A stretch of 64,000 bases of DNA from Acidovorax sp. A1169 (GTDB lineage Bacteria > Pseudomonadota > Gammaproteobacteria > Burkholderiales > Burkholderiaceae_C): NCBI RefSeq assembly GCF_030704685.1, contig NZ_JAUZDX010000009.1:1-64000 (forward strand), read 5' to 3'. How positions within the stretch are numbered: the stretch's first letter is position 1; the number at the start of each line of letters is the position of its first letter. Position numbers and translations under genes: made by a program. A model generated the notes under the pieces. The model was not told where the DNA came from, did no database searches, and saw nothing but the letters and a program-made list of their open reading frames with translations. Shown piece by piece: positions 16,016 through 24,536 of this stretch.

Positions 16016-17023
16016 TCAGGCAGCGGCGCGAACCGGTGCGTGCTTGGCGGCATGGGCCAGGGCGGCTTCGCGCACCCAGGCACCGTCGTCCCAGGCCTTG
16101 ACGCGCGCGCCCAGGCGCTCTTCGTTGCAGGGGCCGTCGCCGCCGATCACACGCCAGAACTCGCTCCAGTCGATGGCGCCGTAGTCGTGCGCCTGGCGCT
16201 CCTCGTTCCACTTCAGGTCGGGATCGGGCAGGGTGACGCCGAGCAACTGGGCCTGCTCGACCGTGGCGTCGATGAACTTCTGGCGCAGGGTGTCGTTGGA
16301 GACGCGCTTGATGCCCCATCGCATGGACTGCGCGGAGTTGGGCGACTGGTCGTCGGGCGGACCGAACATCATGATGGAGGGCCACCACCAGCGGTTCACG
16401 GCGTCCTGCACCATGGCGCGCTGGGCGTCGGTGCCCTGCTGCATCATGGTCAGCAGCGCGTCGTAGCCCTGGCGCTGGTGAAAACTCTCTTCACGGCAGA
16501 TGCGCACCATGGCGCGCGCATACGGCGCGTAAGAGCAGCGGCAGATCGGCACCTGGTTCATGATGGCAGCGCCATCGACCAGCCAGCCGATGGTGCCCAT
16601 GTCGGCCCAGGTCAGCGTGGGGTAGTTGAAGATCGAGCTGTACTTGGCGCGGCCGGTGTGCAGCGCGTCGATCATCTGGTCGCGCGAGGTGCCCAGGGTC
16701 TCGGCTGCGGCATACAGGTACAGGCCGTGGCCGCCCTCGTCCTGCACCTTGGCCAGCAGGATGGCCTTGCGCTTGAGCGTCGGCGCGCGCGAGATCCAGT
16801 TGCCCTCGGGCAGCATGCCGACGATTTCCGAGTGCGCATGCTGGCTGATCTGGCGCAGCAGCGTCTTGCGGTAGTGGTCGGGCATCCAGTCCTTGGCCTC
16901 GATGAATTCGCCCGCGTCGATGCGCGCATCGAACGCTTCCTGGCGCTGCATCTCTTCAGCGCTGCGCAGGGCCTTGGCGTCGCCGCCGTCCTTGCCCATG
17001 GTGTCCATTGCCTGCGTGTACAT
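16016..17023 (-). CDS. paaA: Phenylacetyl-CoA 1,2-epoxidase catalytic subunit PaaA
   Basis: 335 residues. The ferritin-like core carries di-iron carboxylate motifs: [20 protein letters not shown] (E-x2-H) and [17 protein letters not shown] (E-x2-H), with [16 protein letters not shown], a PaaA hallmark. The enzyme converts phenylacetyl-CoA to the ring-1,2-epoxide. The ATG at 17023 has AAAGGAC seven bases upstream. A run of 13 C residues on the coding strand (17050-17038) sits directly before this ribosome site, between paaK and paaA. Confidence 0.96.
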   Translation of the reverse strand: MYTQAMDTMGKDGGDAKALRSAEEMQRQEAFDARIDAGEFIEAKDWMPDHYRKTLLRQISQHAHSEIVGMLPEGNWISRAPTLKRKAILLAKVQDEGGHGLYLYAAAETLGTSRDQMIDALHTGRAKYSSIFNYPTLTWADMGTIGWLVDGAAIMNQVPICRCSYAPYARAMVRICREESFHQRQGYDALLTMMQQGTDAQRAMVQDAVNRWWWPSIMMFGPPDDQSPNSAQSMRWGIKRVSNDTLRQKFIDATVEQAQLLGVTLPDPDLKWNEERQAHDYGAIDWSEFWRVIGGDGPCNEERLGARVKAWDDGAWVREAALAHAAKHAPVRAAA

Positions 17024-17037
17024 GGTGGTGTCCTTTC

Positions 17038-17050
17038 GGGGGGGGGGGGG
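17038..17050. repeat. Homopolymer G13 (C13 on the coding strand) between paaK and paaA
   Basis: Thirteen consecutive G on the plus strand fill most of the 33-bp gap between the paaK stop and the paaA ribosome site. Such tracts are prone to slippage. It lies outside both coding frames, so length changes would alter only transcript structure or spacing. Assembly or base-calling error in the tract length is also possible. Confidence 0.9.
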
Positions 17051-17056
17051 CGCCGC

Positions 17057-18364
17057 TCAGCGGGCGCGCTGGTCGATCACGCGGCGGGCCTTGCCCACCA
17101 GCGTGCGTTCGATGGAATCGGTGGCCAGCACCTCGACCTGGCAGGTGATGCCCACCAGGGTCTTTATGCGGTGCTGCACCCAGCCGGTAAGGTCCGGGCG
17201 CTCGCCGTCGGCCACGCCGGGCTGCAGCTCGCAGCGCACGGTCACCTGGTCGAGGTTGCCGTCGCGCGCCACGAGGATCTGGTACTGACCCGAGAGCTTC
17301 TCGTTCTGCAGCACGATCTCTTCGATCTGCGTGGGGAACACGTTCACCCCGCGGATGATGAGCATGTCGTCCGAACGGCCGACGATCTTGCCCATGCGCC
17401 GGAACGCGCGCGAGGTGGGCGGCAAGAGGCGCGTGAGGTCGCGCGTGCGGTAGCGGATCATGGGCAGTGCCTCCTTGCTCAGCGAGGTGAAGACCAGTTC
17501 GCCCTCCTGGCCGTCGGGCAGCACCTCGCCGGTTTCGGGGTCGACGATCTCGGGGTAGAAATGGTCTTCCCAGACCACCGGGCCGTCCTTGCTCTCAATG
17601 CATTCACTGGCCACCCCAGGGCCCATCACCTCGGACAGGCCGTAGATGTCCACCGCGTCGATGCCCGACTTTGTCTCGATCTCGCGGCGCATGGCCTCGG
17701 TCCAGGGCTCGGCGCCGAAGATGCCGATCTTGAGCGAGCTCTCACGCGGGTCCAGCCCCTGGCGCACGAACTCTTCGTTGATGACCTGCATGTACGAAGG
17801 CGTGACCATGATGATGCTGGGCGCGAAGTCGCGGATCAGCTGCACCTGCTTTTCGGTCTGGCCGCCCGACATGGGGATCACCGTGCAGCCGGCGCGCTCG
17901 GCGCCGTAGTGCGCGCCCAGGCCGCCCGTGAACAGGCCGTAGCCGTAGGCCACGTGGATCAGGTCGCCGGCGCGCCCACCCGCAGCGCGGATCGAGCGCG
18001 CCACCAGGTCGGCCCAGGTGTCGATGTCCTTGCGCGTATAGCCCACCACCGTGGGCTTGCCCGTGGTGCCCGAGGAGGCATGGATGCGCGACACCTGCTC
18101 GCGCGGCACGGCGAACATGCCGAAGGGGTAGTTGTCGCGCAGGTCCTTCTTCACCGTAAAGGGAAACTTCGACAGGTCGGACAGCTGCTTCAGATCGGAC
18201 GGGTGCACGCCCTTGGCATCGAAGGCGCGCCGGTAGTGCGCCACGTTGTCGTAAGCGTGCTGCAGCGTCCAGCGCAGGCGCTGCAGTTGCAGGGCCTGGA
18301 CTTCATCGCGGCTGGCGGTTTCGATGGGCTCCAGGTCGCCTGGGGCAGGTTGGCGCACGGCCAT
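17057..18364 (-). CDS. paaK: Phenylacetate-CoA ligase PaaK
   Basis: 435 residues. The adenylate-forming core shows HASSGTTGKPTVVGYT (phosphate-binding loop), YGYGLFTGGLGAHYG, DIYGLSEVMGPG and YRTRDLTRLLPP with the hinge region, then IEEIVLQNEKLSGQYQI and a C-terminal lysine region VGKARRVID. It activates phenylacetate to phenylacetyl-CoA with ATP, the first pathway step. GGAGAC precedes ATG 18364. It lies between paaI and paaA in the leftward operon. Confidence 0.95.
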   Translation of the reverse strand: MAVRQPAPGDLEPIETASRDEVQALQLQRLRWTLQHAYDNVAHYRRAFDAKGVHPSDLKQLSDLSKFPFTVKKDLRDNYPFGMFAVPREQVSRIHASSGTTGKPTVVGYTRKDIDTWADLVARSIRAAGGRAGDLIHVAYGYGLFTGGLGAHYGAERAGCTVIPMSGGQTEKQVQLIRDFAPSIIMVTPSYMQVINEEFVRQGLDPRESSLKIGIFGAEPWTEAMRREIETKSGIDAVDIYGLSEVMGPGVASECIESKDGPVVWEDHFYPEIVDPETGEVLPDGQEGELVFTSLSKEALPMIRYRTRDLTRLLPPTSRAFRRMGKIVGRSDDMLIIRGVNVFPTQIEEIVLQNEKLSGQYQILVARDGNLDQVTVRCELQPGVADGERPDLTGWVQHRIKTLVGITCQVEVLATDSIERTLVGKARRVIDQRAR

Positions 18365-18399
18365 GGATGTCTCCTGTGGGTCTATCTAGGTATGGGGGG

Positions 18400-18864
18400 T
18401 CAGCGGCCGGCGGCATCCAGCGGCACGGTGGGCTTGCCCTTCATGCAGTACGAGCGGCCGCGGAATACGGCAATCGCCTCGCCGCGCTGGTTGCGCACAT
18501 TCACGTCGTACACGCCGGTGCGGCCGGCCAGCGAGACCTCGCGGGCCTCGGCCGTGAGGCGGTCGCCCTCGCGTGCGGGCGCCAGGAAGTCGATGGACAG
18601 GCCCGAGGCCACGGTCATCTCGTTGCGCGCATTGCACGAGAAGGCGAAGGCCGAATCGGCCAGCGTGGTGATGAAGCCGCCGTGGCAGATATCGAAGCCG
18701 TTGAGCATGTCGGCACGCACGGTCATCTCGAGCGTGGCCTGCCCCGGGCCGATGGCCGTGATGGCGATGCCCAGGCCCTGCGTGGCACGGTCGTTGGCCA
18801 GCATGCCGCTGCGCACATGCTCGGCGATGGCCTGGGGGTCGAGCGTGGAAGTGGTGGAATCCAT
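18400..18864 (-). CDS. paaI: Hydroxyphenylacetyl-CoA thioesterase PaaI
   Basis: 154 residues from ATG 18864; a hot-dog fold with the PaaI motif GFDICHGGFITTLADSAFAF (HGG and catalytic Asp). PaaI releases CoA from dead-end ring-hydroxylated phenylacetyl-CoA, protecting the CoA pool. It starts 7 bases after the paaG stop. The longer upstream frame overlaps paaG and is not used. Confidence 0.93.
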   Translation of the reverse strand: MDSTTSTLDPQAIAEHVRSGMLANDRATQGLGIAITAIGPGQATLEMTVRADMLNGFDICHGGFITTLADSAFAFSCNARNEMTVASGLSIDFLAPAREGDRLTAEAREVSLAGRTGVYDVNVRNQRGEAIAVFRGRSYCMKGKPTVPLDAAGR

Positions 18865-18871
18865 GGGGTAC

Positions 18872-19675
18872 TCAGCGGTCTTTGAACACGGGGGCGCGCT
18901 TGCCGATAAAGGCCTCGACGCCCTCGCGGTAGTCGGCGGATGCACCCAGCGTGCGCTGCACGGCCGCCTCGTGCGCCAGGGCCTGGCCGAAGTCCATCTG
19001 CGCAGCGGCGTCCATCGCGTTGCGCGTGGCCACCAGTGCCTTCACCGGCATGGCGGCCAGGCGCTGGGCCAGGGTCTGGGCCTCGTCCTGCAGGGCCGCA
19101 TCGTCCACGCAGCGCCAGATCAGGCCCAGGCGTTCGGCCTCGGGCGCGGGCAGCTTGTCGCCCAGCAGCGCCAGGCCCAGGGCCTGGGCGCGGCCCACCA
19201 GGCGCGGCAGCAGCCAGGTGCCGCCGGTGTCGGGCACCAGGCCGATCTTGGTAAAGGCCTGGATGAAGCTGGCCGAGCGCGCGGCCAGCACCAGGTCGCA
19301 GCCCAGCGCCAGGTTGGCCCCGGCGCCCGCAGCCACGCCGTTGACGGCGGCGATGACCGGGATCGGCATGCTGCGGATGCGCTGGCACAGCGGGCCGTAG
19401 AGCTTGTCGATCACCCCGCCCAGGTCCTTGGGGGCGGCACCGGGCGTGAGGTCGGGCGCCACAGCCGGGTCGGCCAGGTCCTGCCCCGCGCAGAAGGCAC
19501 GGCCCGTGCCCGTGAGCACCACGCAACGCACCTCGGCGTTGGCAGCGGCTGCCTCCAGCGCGGCCAGCAACTGCGCATGCAGTTCGGCCGTGAAGCTGTT
19601 GAGCGCGGCAGGCCGGTTGAGCGCCAGCGTTTGCACGGCGCCCGACTGCGTCACGAGGACCAAAGGTTCAGACAT
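18872..19675 (-). CDS. paaG: 1,2-epoxyphenylacetyl-CoA isomerase PaaG
   Basis: 267 residues of crotonase fold: TGTGRAFCAGQDLAD, then IAAVNGVAAGAGANLALGCDLVLAA (oxyanion hole) and FIQAFTKIGLVPDTGGTWLLPRLVG. PaaG converts the ring-epoxide to oxepin-CoA. It is the first gene of the leftward paa operon, with AGGAG before ATG 19675, and lies opposite paaN across a 144-bp promoter region that contains a TetR-type palindrome. Confidence 0.94.
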   Translation of the reverse strand: MSEPLVLVTQSGAVQTLALNRPAALNSFTAELHAQLLAALEAAAANAEVRCVVLTGTGRAFCAGQDLADPAVAPDLTPGAAPKDLGGVIDKLYGPLCQRIRSMPIPVIAAVNGVAAGAGANLALGCDLVLAARSASFIQAFTKIGLVPDTGGTWLLPRLVGRAQALGLALLGDKLPAPEAERLGLIWRCVDDAALQDEAQTLAQRLAAMPVKALVATRNAMDAAAQMDFGQALAHEAAVQRTLGASADYREGVEAFIGKRAPVFKDR

Positions 19676-19711
19676 GGATGCTCCTGCCTATCAAGGTGGG
19701 GAAATCGTGTG

Positions 19712-19725
19712 TTGACCGATCGCAA
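19712..19725 (+). promoter_or_regulatory. Second, weaker TetR-type half-palindrome in the paaG-paaN region
   Basis: TTGACCGATCGCAA resembles the strong operator 10 bases downstream: it shares TTGACCGA and is nearly symmetric around CGATCG. It could be a second regulator site covering the paaG promoter. The assignment is tentative. Confidence 0.35.
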
Positions 19726-19734
19726 ACATTATTG

Positions 19735-19748
19735 ACCGACCGTTCGGT
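19735..19748 (+). promoter_or_regulatory. TetR-family operator (PaaR-like) between paaG and paaN
   Basis: ACCGACCGTTCGGT is a near-perfect inverted repeat of the form bound by PaaR/LiuQ-type TetR regulators. It sits centrally between the divergent starts of paaG and paaN, flanked by AT-richer DNA (ATTATTG on one side, AGAATAAAC on the other), where both promoters are expected. The TetR gene at 12455-13084 is the likely cognate regulator. Confidence 0.7.
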
Positions 19749-19819
19749 AGAGAATAAACTTTCCACAACCCTGATGCAAGTCAAACCCCTCAGGGCAAAC
19801 CCTAAACGGAGACAAATAC

Positions 19820-21502
19820 ATGCCCCTGTTCGATACCCACCGCGCCCTGCTGGACGGAGCCCTCGGTGCCCTGGCCACGCGCGGCCACTGGACGCCCTTC
19901 CCCGAATCGCCTTCGCCCAAGGTCTATGGCGAGACCGGCCAGGCCGATGGCCAGGCGGCCGTGGCCGCCTTGCTGGGCAAGGATTTCCCGCTGCTGCAGC
20001 CCGGCGAGCGGGGCCGGCTGGCCACGGAGCGCTCGCCCTATGGCGTGGCGCTGGACGTGCGCTACCCCGATTGCGACGTGCTCGCGCTGGTGGCCGCGGC
20101 CCAGGCCGCCGAACCGGCCTGGCAGGCGCTGGGCGCGCAGGGCCGCGTGGGCGTTCTGCTGGAGGCGCTCATGCGCATCCACCGCCGCAGCCACGAGATC
20201 GCGCATGCCGTGATGCTGACCACCGGCCAGGGCCCGATGATGGCCTTCCAGGCCGGCGGCCCGCATGCGCAGGACCGCGCGCTCGAAGCCATTGCCTACG
20301 CCTGGAAAGCCATGGCCGACGTGCCCGGCGAGGCGCTGTGGGACAAGCCCCAGGGCAAGAACCCCTCGCTGGTGATGCAAAAGCACTACGAGATCGTGGG
20401 GCGTGGCGTGGCCCTGGTGATCGGTTGCGCGACCTTCCCCACCTGGAACACCTACCCCGGCCTGTTCGCGGCGCTGGCCACGGGCAACCCGGTCATCGTC
20501 AAGCCGCATCCCAACGCGGTGCTGCCCGCCGCGATCTCGGTGAACATCCTGCGCGAGGTGCTGGCCGAGCAGGGGCTGGACCCGAACACCGTGACGCTGG
20601 CCCTGAGCCCCCGCGCCGAAGACACGCAGGCCCTGGCCACGCACAGCGCGGTGGCCAGCATCGACTTCACGGGCAGCAACCAGTTCGGCCACTGGCTCAT
20701 CGACAACGCCCGGCAGGCGCGCGTGTATGCCGAGATGGCCGGGGTGAACACCGTCATCATCGAATCAACCGACCAGTACGCGGCCCTGCTGCGCAACCTG
20801 GCGTTCACGCTGTCGCTGTACAGCGGCCAGATGTGCACCACCACACAGAACATCCTGGTGCCGCGCGGCGGCATCGCCACCGACGACGGGCACAAGAGCT
20901 TCGAGCAGGTGGGCGAGGACCTGGCGGCTGCGGTGACCGAGCTGGCCTCGAACCCGCGCGTGGCAACCTCGGTGCTGGGCGCCGTGGGCTCGCCCGAGAC
21001 CGTGGCGCGCATGCAGCGGGCGAGCAGCAAGGGCCGTCTGGTGCTGGGCTCGCGGGCCCTGCCCCACCCCGAGTTCGCCAGCGCGCAGATCCACACGCCG
21101 GTGATCGTGGCGCTGGACCAGGCCGACAGCGCCATCTATGGTGAGGAATGCTTCGGCCCCGTGTCCTACCTGGTGGCCACCGATTCGGGCGCGGCCTGCC
21201 TGCAGGTGGCCGAGGCCACGCTGCGCACGCACGGCGCACTGACCCTGGGCGTGTACTCCACGGACCGCAGCTACATCGATGCCGCAGTGGCCCTGGGCCG
21301 GCGCACGCGCGTGGCCCTGTCCATCAACCTCACGCAGGGGGTGTTCGTGAACCAGTCCGCATCGTTCTCGGACTACCACGCCACGGGCGGCAACCCGGCG
21401 GCCAACGCCACGTACACCAGCCTGGCCTTCGTGGCCGACCGCTTCGTGATCGTGCAGCGGCGCGAGCATGTGGCTGCGCCGGCTGCCTCAGCCACCAGGT
21501 AA
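19820..21502 (+). CDS. paaN: Phenylacetate degradation aldehyde dehydrogenase PaaN (no hydratase domain)
   Basis: 560 residues. An aldehyde dehydrogenase-like domain shows CATFPTWNTYPGLFAAL, NPVIVKPHPNAVLPA, IDFTGSNQFGHWL and the catalytic cysteine in SGQMCTTTQN (Cys339). The MaoC-type hydratase domain that makes E. coli PaaZ about 680 residues is absent, so the ring-opening hydrolase activity must come from elsewhere (a separate ECH/MaoC protein) or this is the stand-alone PaaN form common in Betaproteobacteria. It would oxidise the semialdehyde formed after oxepin-CoA ring opening. AAACGGAGAC precedes ATG 19820. It is divergent from paaG under a shared operator. Confidence 0.9.
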   Translation: MPLFDTHRALLDGALGALATRGHWTPFPESPSPKVYGETGQADGQAAVAALLGKDFPLLQPGERGRLATERSPYGVALDVRYPDCDVLALVAAAQAAEPAWQALGAQGRVGVLLEALMRIHRRSHEIAHAVMLTTGQGPMMAFQAGGPHAQDRALEAIAYAWKAMADVPGEALWDKPQGKNPSLVMQKHYEIVGRGVALVIGCATFPTWNTYPGLFAALATGNPVIVKPHPNAVLPAAISVNILREVLAEQGLDPNTVTLALSPRAEDTQALATHSAVASIDFTGSNQFGHWLIDNARQARVYAEMAGVNTVIIESTDQYAALLRNLAFTLSLYSGQMCTTTQNILVPRGGIATDDGHKSFEQVGEDLAAAVTELASNPRVATSVLGAVGSPETVARMQRASSKGRLVLGSRALPHPEFASAQIHTPVIVALDQADSAIYGEECFGPVSYLVATDSGAACLQVAEATLRTHGALTLGVYSTDRSYIDAAVALGRRTRVALSINLTQGVFVNQSASFSDYHATGGNPAANATYTSLAFVADRFVIVQRREHVAAPAASATR

Positions 21503-21508
21503 GCAGCG

Positions 21509-22840
21509 TCAGCGTTGCGGCATGTCCTTGATGGAATAGCCAAGGCTGACCGTCGCGTCCTCCGGTATGGCCGGCATGGTGGCGTTCCACGCCTCCCATG
21601 CCGCGCGCATCGCGGCCAGGCGCCCAGGGTCCACCTGGGCGCGGTTGGCGCGCTCGCGCTCGTCATCGGCCAGGTTGAACAGGTAGTCGTTGCCGTCCAC
21701 GCGCAGGTACTTCCACTGGCCTTCGCGCATGGCGCGCTGGCCGCGGTGGTTCATGCGCCAGAACAGCGGGCGCTCGCACTCCCAGTCGGCATCGCGCAGC
21801 AGCGGCATGAGCGAAGTGCCGTCGAGCGGGTAATCCGCATCGGCGGCCACGCCGGCCGCGTCGAGCATCGTCGCGGACCAGTCCATGGTCATGCAGCTGT
21901 GCACGCTCTCGCCGCCCGGCGCGATCACGGCAGGCCAGTGGGCGATCCACGGCACGCGGATGCCGCCCTCGGTCAGGTCCATCTTGCCGCCCACCAGGGG
22001 CCAGTTGTCCGAGAAGCGCTCGCCGCCGTTGTCGCTGGTGAAGACCACCAGCGTGTCGCGATCGATGCCGTGGCGGACCAGCGATTCCATGATGCGGCCG
22101 ATGCCCTCGTCCATGTGGTGGATCATGCGGCGGTAGGTTTCGATGTTGCCGCCGTGCAGGTGGAACAGGTTCTGCCGCACCTCATCGGCCAGCGCAGCAT
22201 CGTCGCGTGTTTCCCAGGGCCAGTGCGGCGCTGTGTAGTGCAGGCTCAGGAAGAACGGCGTGCCCGCCTGGGCGCCGGGCGCCATGCGCTCCACAAAATC
22301 CAGCGCATGGTCGGTGATCAGGTCGGTGAGGTAGCCGTCCTGCTGCGCCTCCTCCTCCCCCAGGTACAGGTCGTGCTGCCCGGCAGAGCTGCAGTGCGTG
22401 AAGTAGTCCACCCCGCCCGACATGGGGCCGAAGAACTCCTCGTAGCCCGACTGCAGCGGCCCGAAGGCCGGCGGGTAGCCGAGGTGCCACTTGCCCATGA
22501 GCGCCGTGCAGTAGCCGCCCGCGCGCAGCAGCGAGGGCAGCGTGGGGTGCGAGGGCGGCAGGCCCAGCGTGGTGCTGCCCCGGCTCTTGCTGTTGATGGG
22601 CTCTTCGGCCGCACCGCGCAGGCGGTACTGGTAGCGCGCGGTCATCAGCGCAAAGCGCGTGGGCGAGCACACGGGGGAGTTGGAATAGCCCTGCGTGAGC
22701 TTGAGGCCCTGCGCGGCCAGGCCGTCGAGCACGGGCGAGACCGGGCCAAAGGCGGCCTCGCGCCCGCCGTAGCAGCCCAGGTCGGCATAGCCCAGGTCGT
22801 CAGCGACGATGAAGAGGATGTTGGGGCGCTTTTGCTGCAT
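21509..22840 (-). CDS. Sulfatase (arylsulfatase A type)
   Basis: 443 residues from ATG 22840. The N-terminal RPNILFIVADDLGYADLG holds the paired aspartates that bind calcium, and NSPVCSPTRFALMTAR contains the C-x-P-x-R signature whose cysteine becomes formylglycine. GKWHLG and VVFTSDNGGERFSDN complete the active site. There is no signal peptide, so it is probably cytoplasmic. It starts 5 bases after the stop of the Bug receptor gene on the same strand, so transport and desulfation of one sulfate ester are likely linked (inference). It ends 6 bases from the convergent paaN stop. Confidence 0.9.
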   Translation of the reverse strand: MQQKRPNILFIVADDLGYADLGCYGGREAAFGPVSPVLDGLAAQGLKLTQGYSNSPVCSPTRFALMTARYQYRLRGAAEEPINSKSRGSTTLGLPPSHPTLPSLLRAGGYCTALMGKWHLGYPPAFGPLQSGYEEFFGPMSGGVDYFTHCSSAGQHDLYLGEEEAQQDGYLTDLITDHALDFVERMAPGAQAGTPFFLSLHYTAPHWPWETRDDAALADEVRQNLFHLHGGNIETYRRMIHHMDEGIGRIMESLVRHGIDRDTLVVFTSDNGGERFSDNWPLVGGKMDLTEGGIRVPWIAHWPAVIAPGGESVHSCMTMDWSATMLDAAGVAADADYPLDGTSLMPLLRDADWECERPLFWRMNHRGQRAMREGQWKYLRVDGNDYLFNLADDERERANRAQVDPGRLAAMRAAWEAWNATMPAIPEDATVSLGYSIKDMPQR

Positions 22841-22845
22841 GGCGA

Positions 22846-23799
22846 TCAGGGTTTGAAGCCGGAGCGTTGCACCACGGGGGCCCATTGCGCACGGTAGGCC
22901 TTGAGCATGGCCTCGGTCTGCGCCATGCTGCTGGCCACGGGCTCCATCTTGGCGGCCTCGAACTTGCGGCGGGTGTCAGGGTCCTTCATGACCTCGTGGA
23001 TCAGGCCGGCCAGGCGCTCGGCCTGGGCCTTGGGCATGCTCATCGGCGCGAAGAAGGTGTTCCAGCCCGTGGCGGCCAGGTCCATGCCGCCTTCCTTGAA
23101 GGTCGGGATCTTGGTGTCCAGCGGGCTGCGCTTGGCACTGGAAACGGCCAGGATGCGGATCTTGCCCGCCTCGTGCTGGGGCAGCAGGGTGTCGAAGGTG
23201 TCGAAGGCCACGGGTACCTGGCCACCGATCAGGTCGTTGAGCAGCGGCGCCGAACCGCGGTAGCCGATCACTTCGGCATTGACCTTGGCGGCATCGCCCA
23301 CCATGAGGCCGAAGAAGTGCGGCAGGCTGCCGGTGGCGGGCACGCCGAAATTGGCCTTGTCGGGATTGGCACGCAGCCAGGCGATCAGGTGCGGCAGCTC
23401 GCGCACGGGCACGGCGCTGGAGACGGCCACGCCGAACTCGTAGCTGTTGACATGGCTCACGGGGCGGAAGTCGCGCTCGGCGTCATAGCCCGCATCGGGG
23501 AAGACCAGCGGCGCCACCAGCATCACGGCCGGGTTGGCCAGCAGCAGCGCGGGCTGGTTGGCCGGCGCGCTCTTGACGGCCTGGGCCGAGAGGCGGCCAC
23601 CGGCACCGGTGCGGTTCTCCACGATCACGGGCGAGCCGAGCTTGGCCTGCAGCTTGTCGGCCACGATGCGGGCCACGCGGTCGCTGGAGCCGCCAGGGGC
23701 ATAGCCGACGATGATGCGCAGCGGCGCCTCCTGTGCCTGGGCCAGGCAGGCCGACAGCGCGAGCGCGGCAGTGAGTAAGGAGACGAGGGGTTTCCACAT
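22846..23799 (-). CDS. Bug-family periplasmic solute receptor paired with the sulfatase
   Basis: 317 residues from ATG 23799 with TTGGAG upstream. A signal peptide (MWKPLVSLLTAALALSACLAQAQ) is followed by IIVGYAPGGSSDRVARIVAD, NRTGAGGRLSAQAV, VIGYRGSAPLLNDLIGGQVP. The family binds carboxylates or similar anions. It is transcribed with the sulfatase and divergent from a MarR regulator, so its ligand may be an organosulfate or the desulfated acid. The residues Leu-Ser-Ala-Cys in the leader could also be read as a lipobox. Confidence 0.9.
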   Translation of the reverse strand: MWKPLVSLLTAALALSACLAQAQEAPLRIIVGYAPGGSSDRVARIVADKLQAKLGSPVIVENRTGAGGRLSAQAVKSAPANQPALLLANPAVMLVAPLVFPDAGYDAERDFRPVSHVNSYEFGVAVSSAVPVRELPHLIAWLRANPDKANFGVPATGSLPHFFGLMVGDAAKVNAEVIGYRGSAPLLNDLIGGQVPVAFDTFDTLLPQHEAGKIRILAVSSAKRSPLDTKIPTFKEGGMDLAATGWNTFFAPMSMPKAQAERLAGLIHEVMKDPDTRRKFEAAKMEPVASSMAQTEAMLKAYRAQWAPVVQRSGFKP

Positions 23800-23841
23800 G
23801 GCGGTGCTCCAAAAGAAGATAGCCGCACTGTAGAAGGCCCA

Positions 23842-23851
23842 CAATCGATTG
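23842..23851 (+). promoter_or_regulatory. Perfect palindrome between Bug/sulfatase operon and marR
   Basis: CAATCGATTG is a perfect 10-bp palindrome 43 bases upstream of the Bug start and 14 bases before the marR start. MarR dimers bind palindromes in such divergent regions, so this is the likely operator for both. Confidence 0.5.
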
Positions 23852-23864
23852 ATCTAAACAACCG

Positions 23865-24410
23865 ATGCCCGGACATACCCTGATGCCCGAACCCGCCACC
23901 CCGCCCCGGCTGGCCGACCCCGAGGCGGCCCAGCACCTCCTGATGTACCGCCTGAACCGCCTGCTGGCCGTGGCCGGCAGCCTGGTGGTGCGCCTGTGCG
24001 AGGGCGGCTACGGCATCACGCGCCGGGAGTGGGGGCTGTTGATGTGGCTGGCCGAGCACCCGGGCATGCCGCCGGCCGAGCTGGCCCTGCGCCTGGGGCT
24101 GGATCGCGCGCGCACGTCACGCGCCATCACCTCGCTGCTGGCCAAGAAACTCATCACCCGCGATGCCATGCCGGGCGACCGGCGCCAGGCCGTACTTTCG
24201 CTCACCCCGGCAGGCCAGGCGGTGCACGATGCCCTGTTCCCACAGATCAAGGCGCTCAACCAGGGCCTGCTGGCCGGGCTGGATGCGAGCGCGGTCGAGG
24301 CGCTCGATGCCAGCCTGGCCCACCTGCAGCGCCAGGCCGAGGCCCTGGTGGCCACCCGCACCGATGTGCCGCGCACCTACCGGCTCAGGGGCGGGCGGCA
24401 CATCGAATAG
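23865..24410 (+). CDS. MarR-family transcriptional regulator
   Basis: 181 residues if translated from ATG 23865, or 175 from ATG 23883; neither has a clear Shine-Dalgarno. The winged helix-turn-helix reads ITRREWGLLMWLAEHPG, MPPAELALRLGLDRARTSRAITSLLAKKLI, RDAMPGDRRQAVLSLTPAG, the standard MarR core with the wing DRRQ. It is divergent from the Bug/sulfatase operon and probably represses it until a ligand binds. Confidence 0.88.
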   Translation: MPGHTLMPEPATPPRLADPEAAQHLLMYRLNRLLAVAGSLVVRLCEGGYGITRREWGLLMWLAEHPGMPPAELALRLGLDRARTSRAITSLLAKKLITRDAMPGDRRQAVLSLTPAGQAVHDALFPQIKALNQGLLAGLDASAVEALDASLAHLQRQAEALVATRTDVPRTYRLRGGRHIE

Positions 24411-24490
24411 GCCAATTCATTGGCCGATGTACAGGCAATCGAAGGGTTGTGCCACGCCAAAGGCGGCTGGTAACGCTATCCTGTGACCAC

Positions 24491-24507
24491 AGGTGCAGCG
24501 CGCACCT
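24491..24507 (+). promoter_or_regulatory. Inverted repeat upstream of the MFS gene
   Basis: AGGTGC (24491-24496) and GCACCT (24502-24507) flank five bases, and are followed by CTCTATATAAG, a good -10-like sequence, 30 bases before the MFS start. It could be an operator or a stem that ends marR transcription; there is no T-tract. Confidence 0.35.
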
Positions 24508-24536
24508 CCTCTATATAAGAATCCCACTCCGCATCC

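Noticed and set aside
15464..19735. 1,423-codon open frame on the plus strand across the paa operon
   Set aside because: It lies opposite six clear paa genes and has the low-complexity Ala/Arg/Gly/His composition of antisense frames in high-GC DNA.
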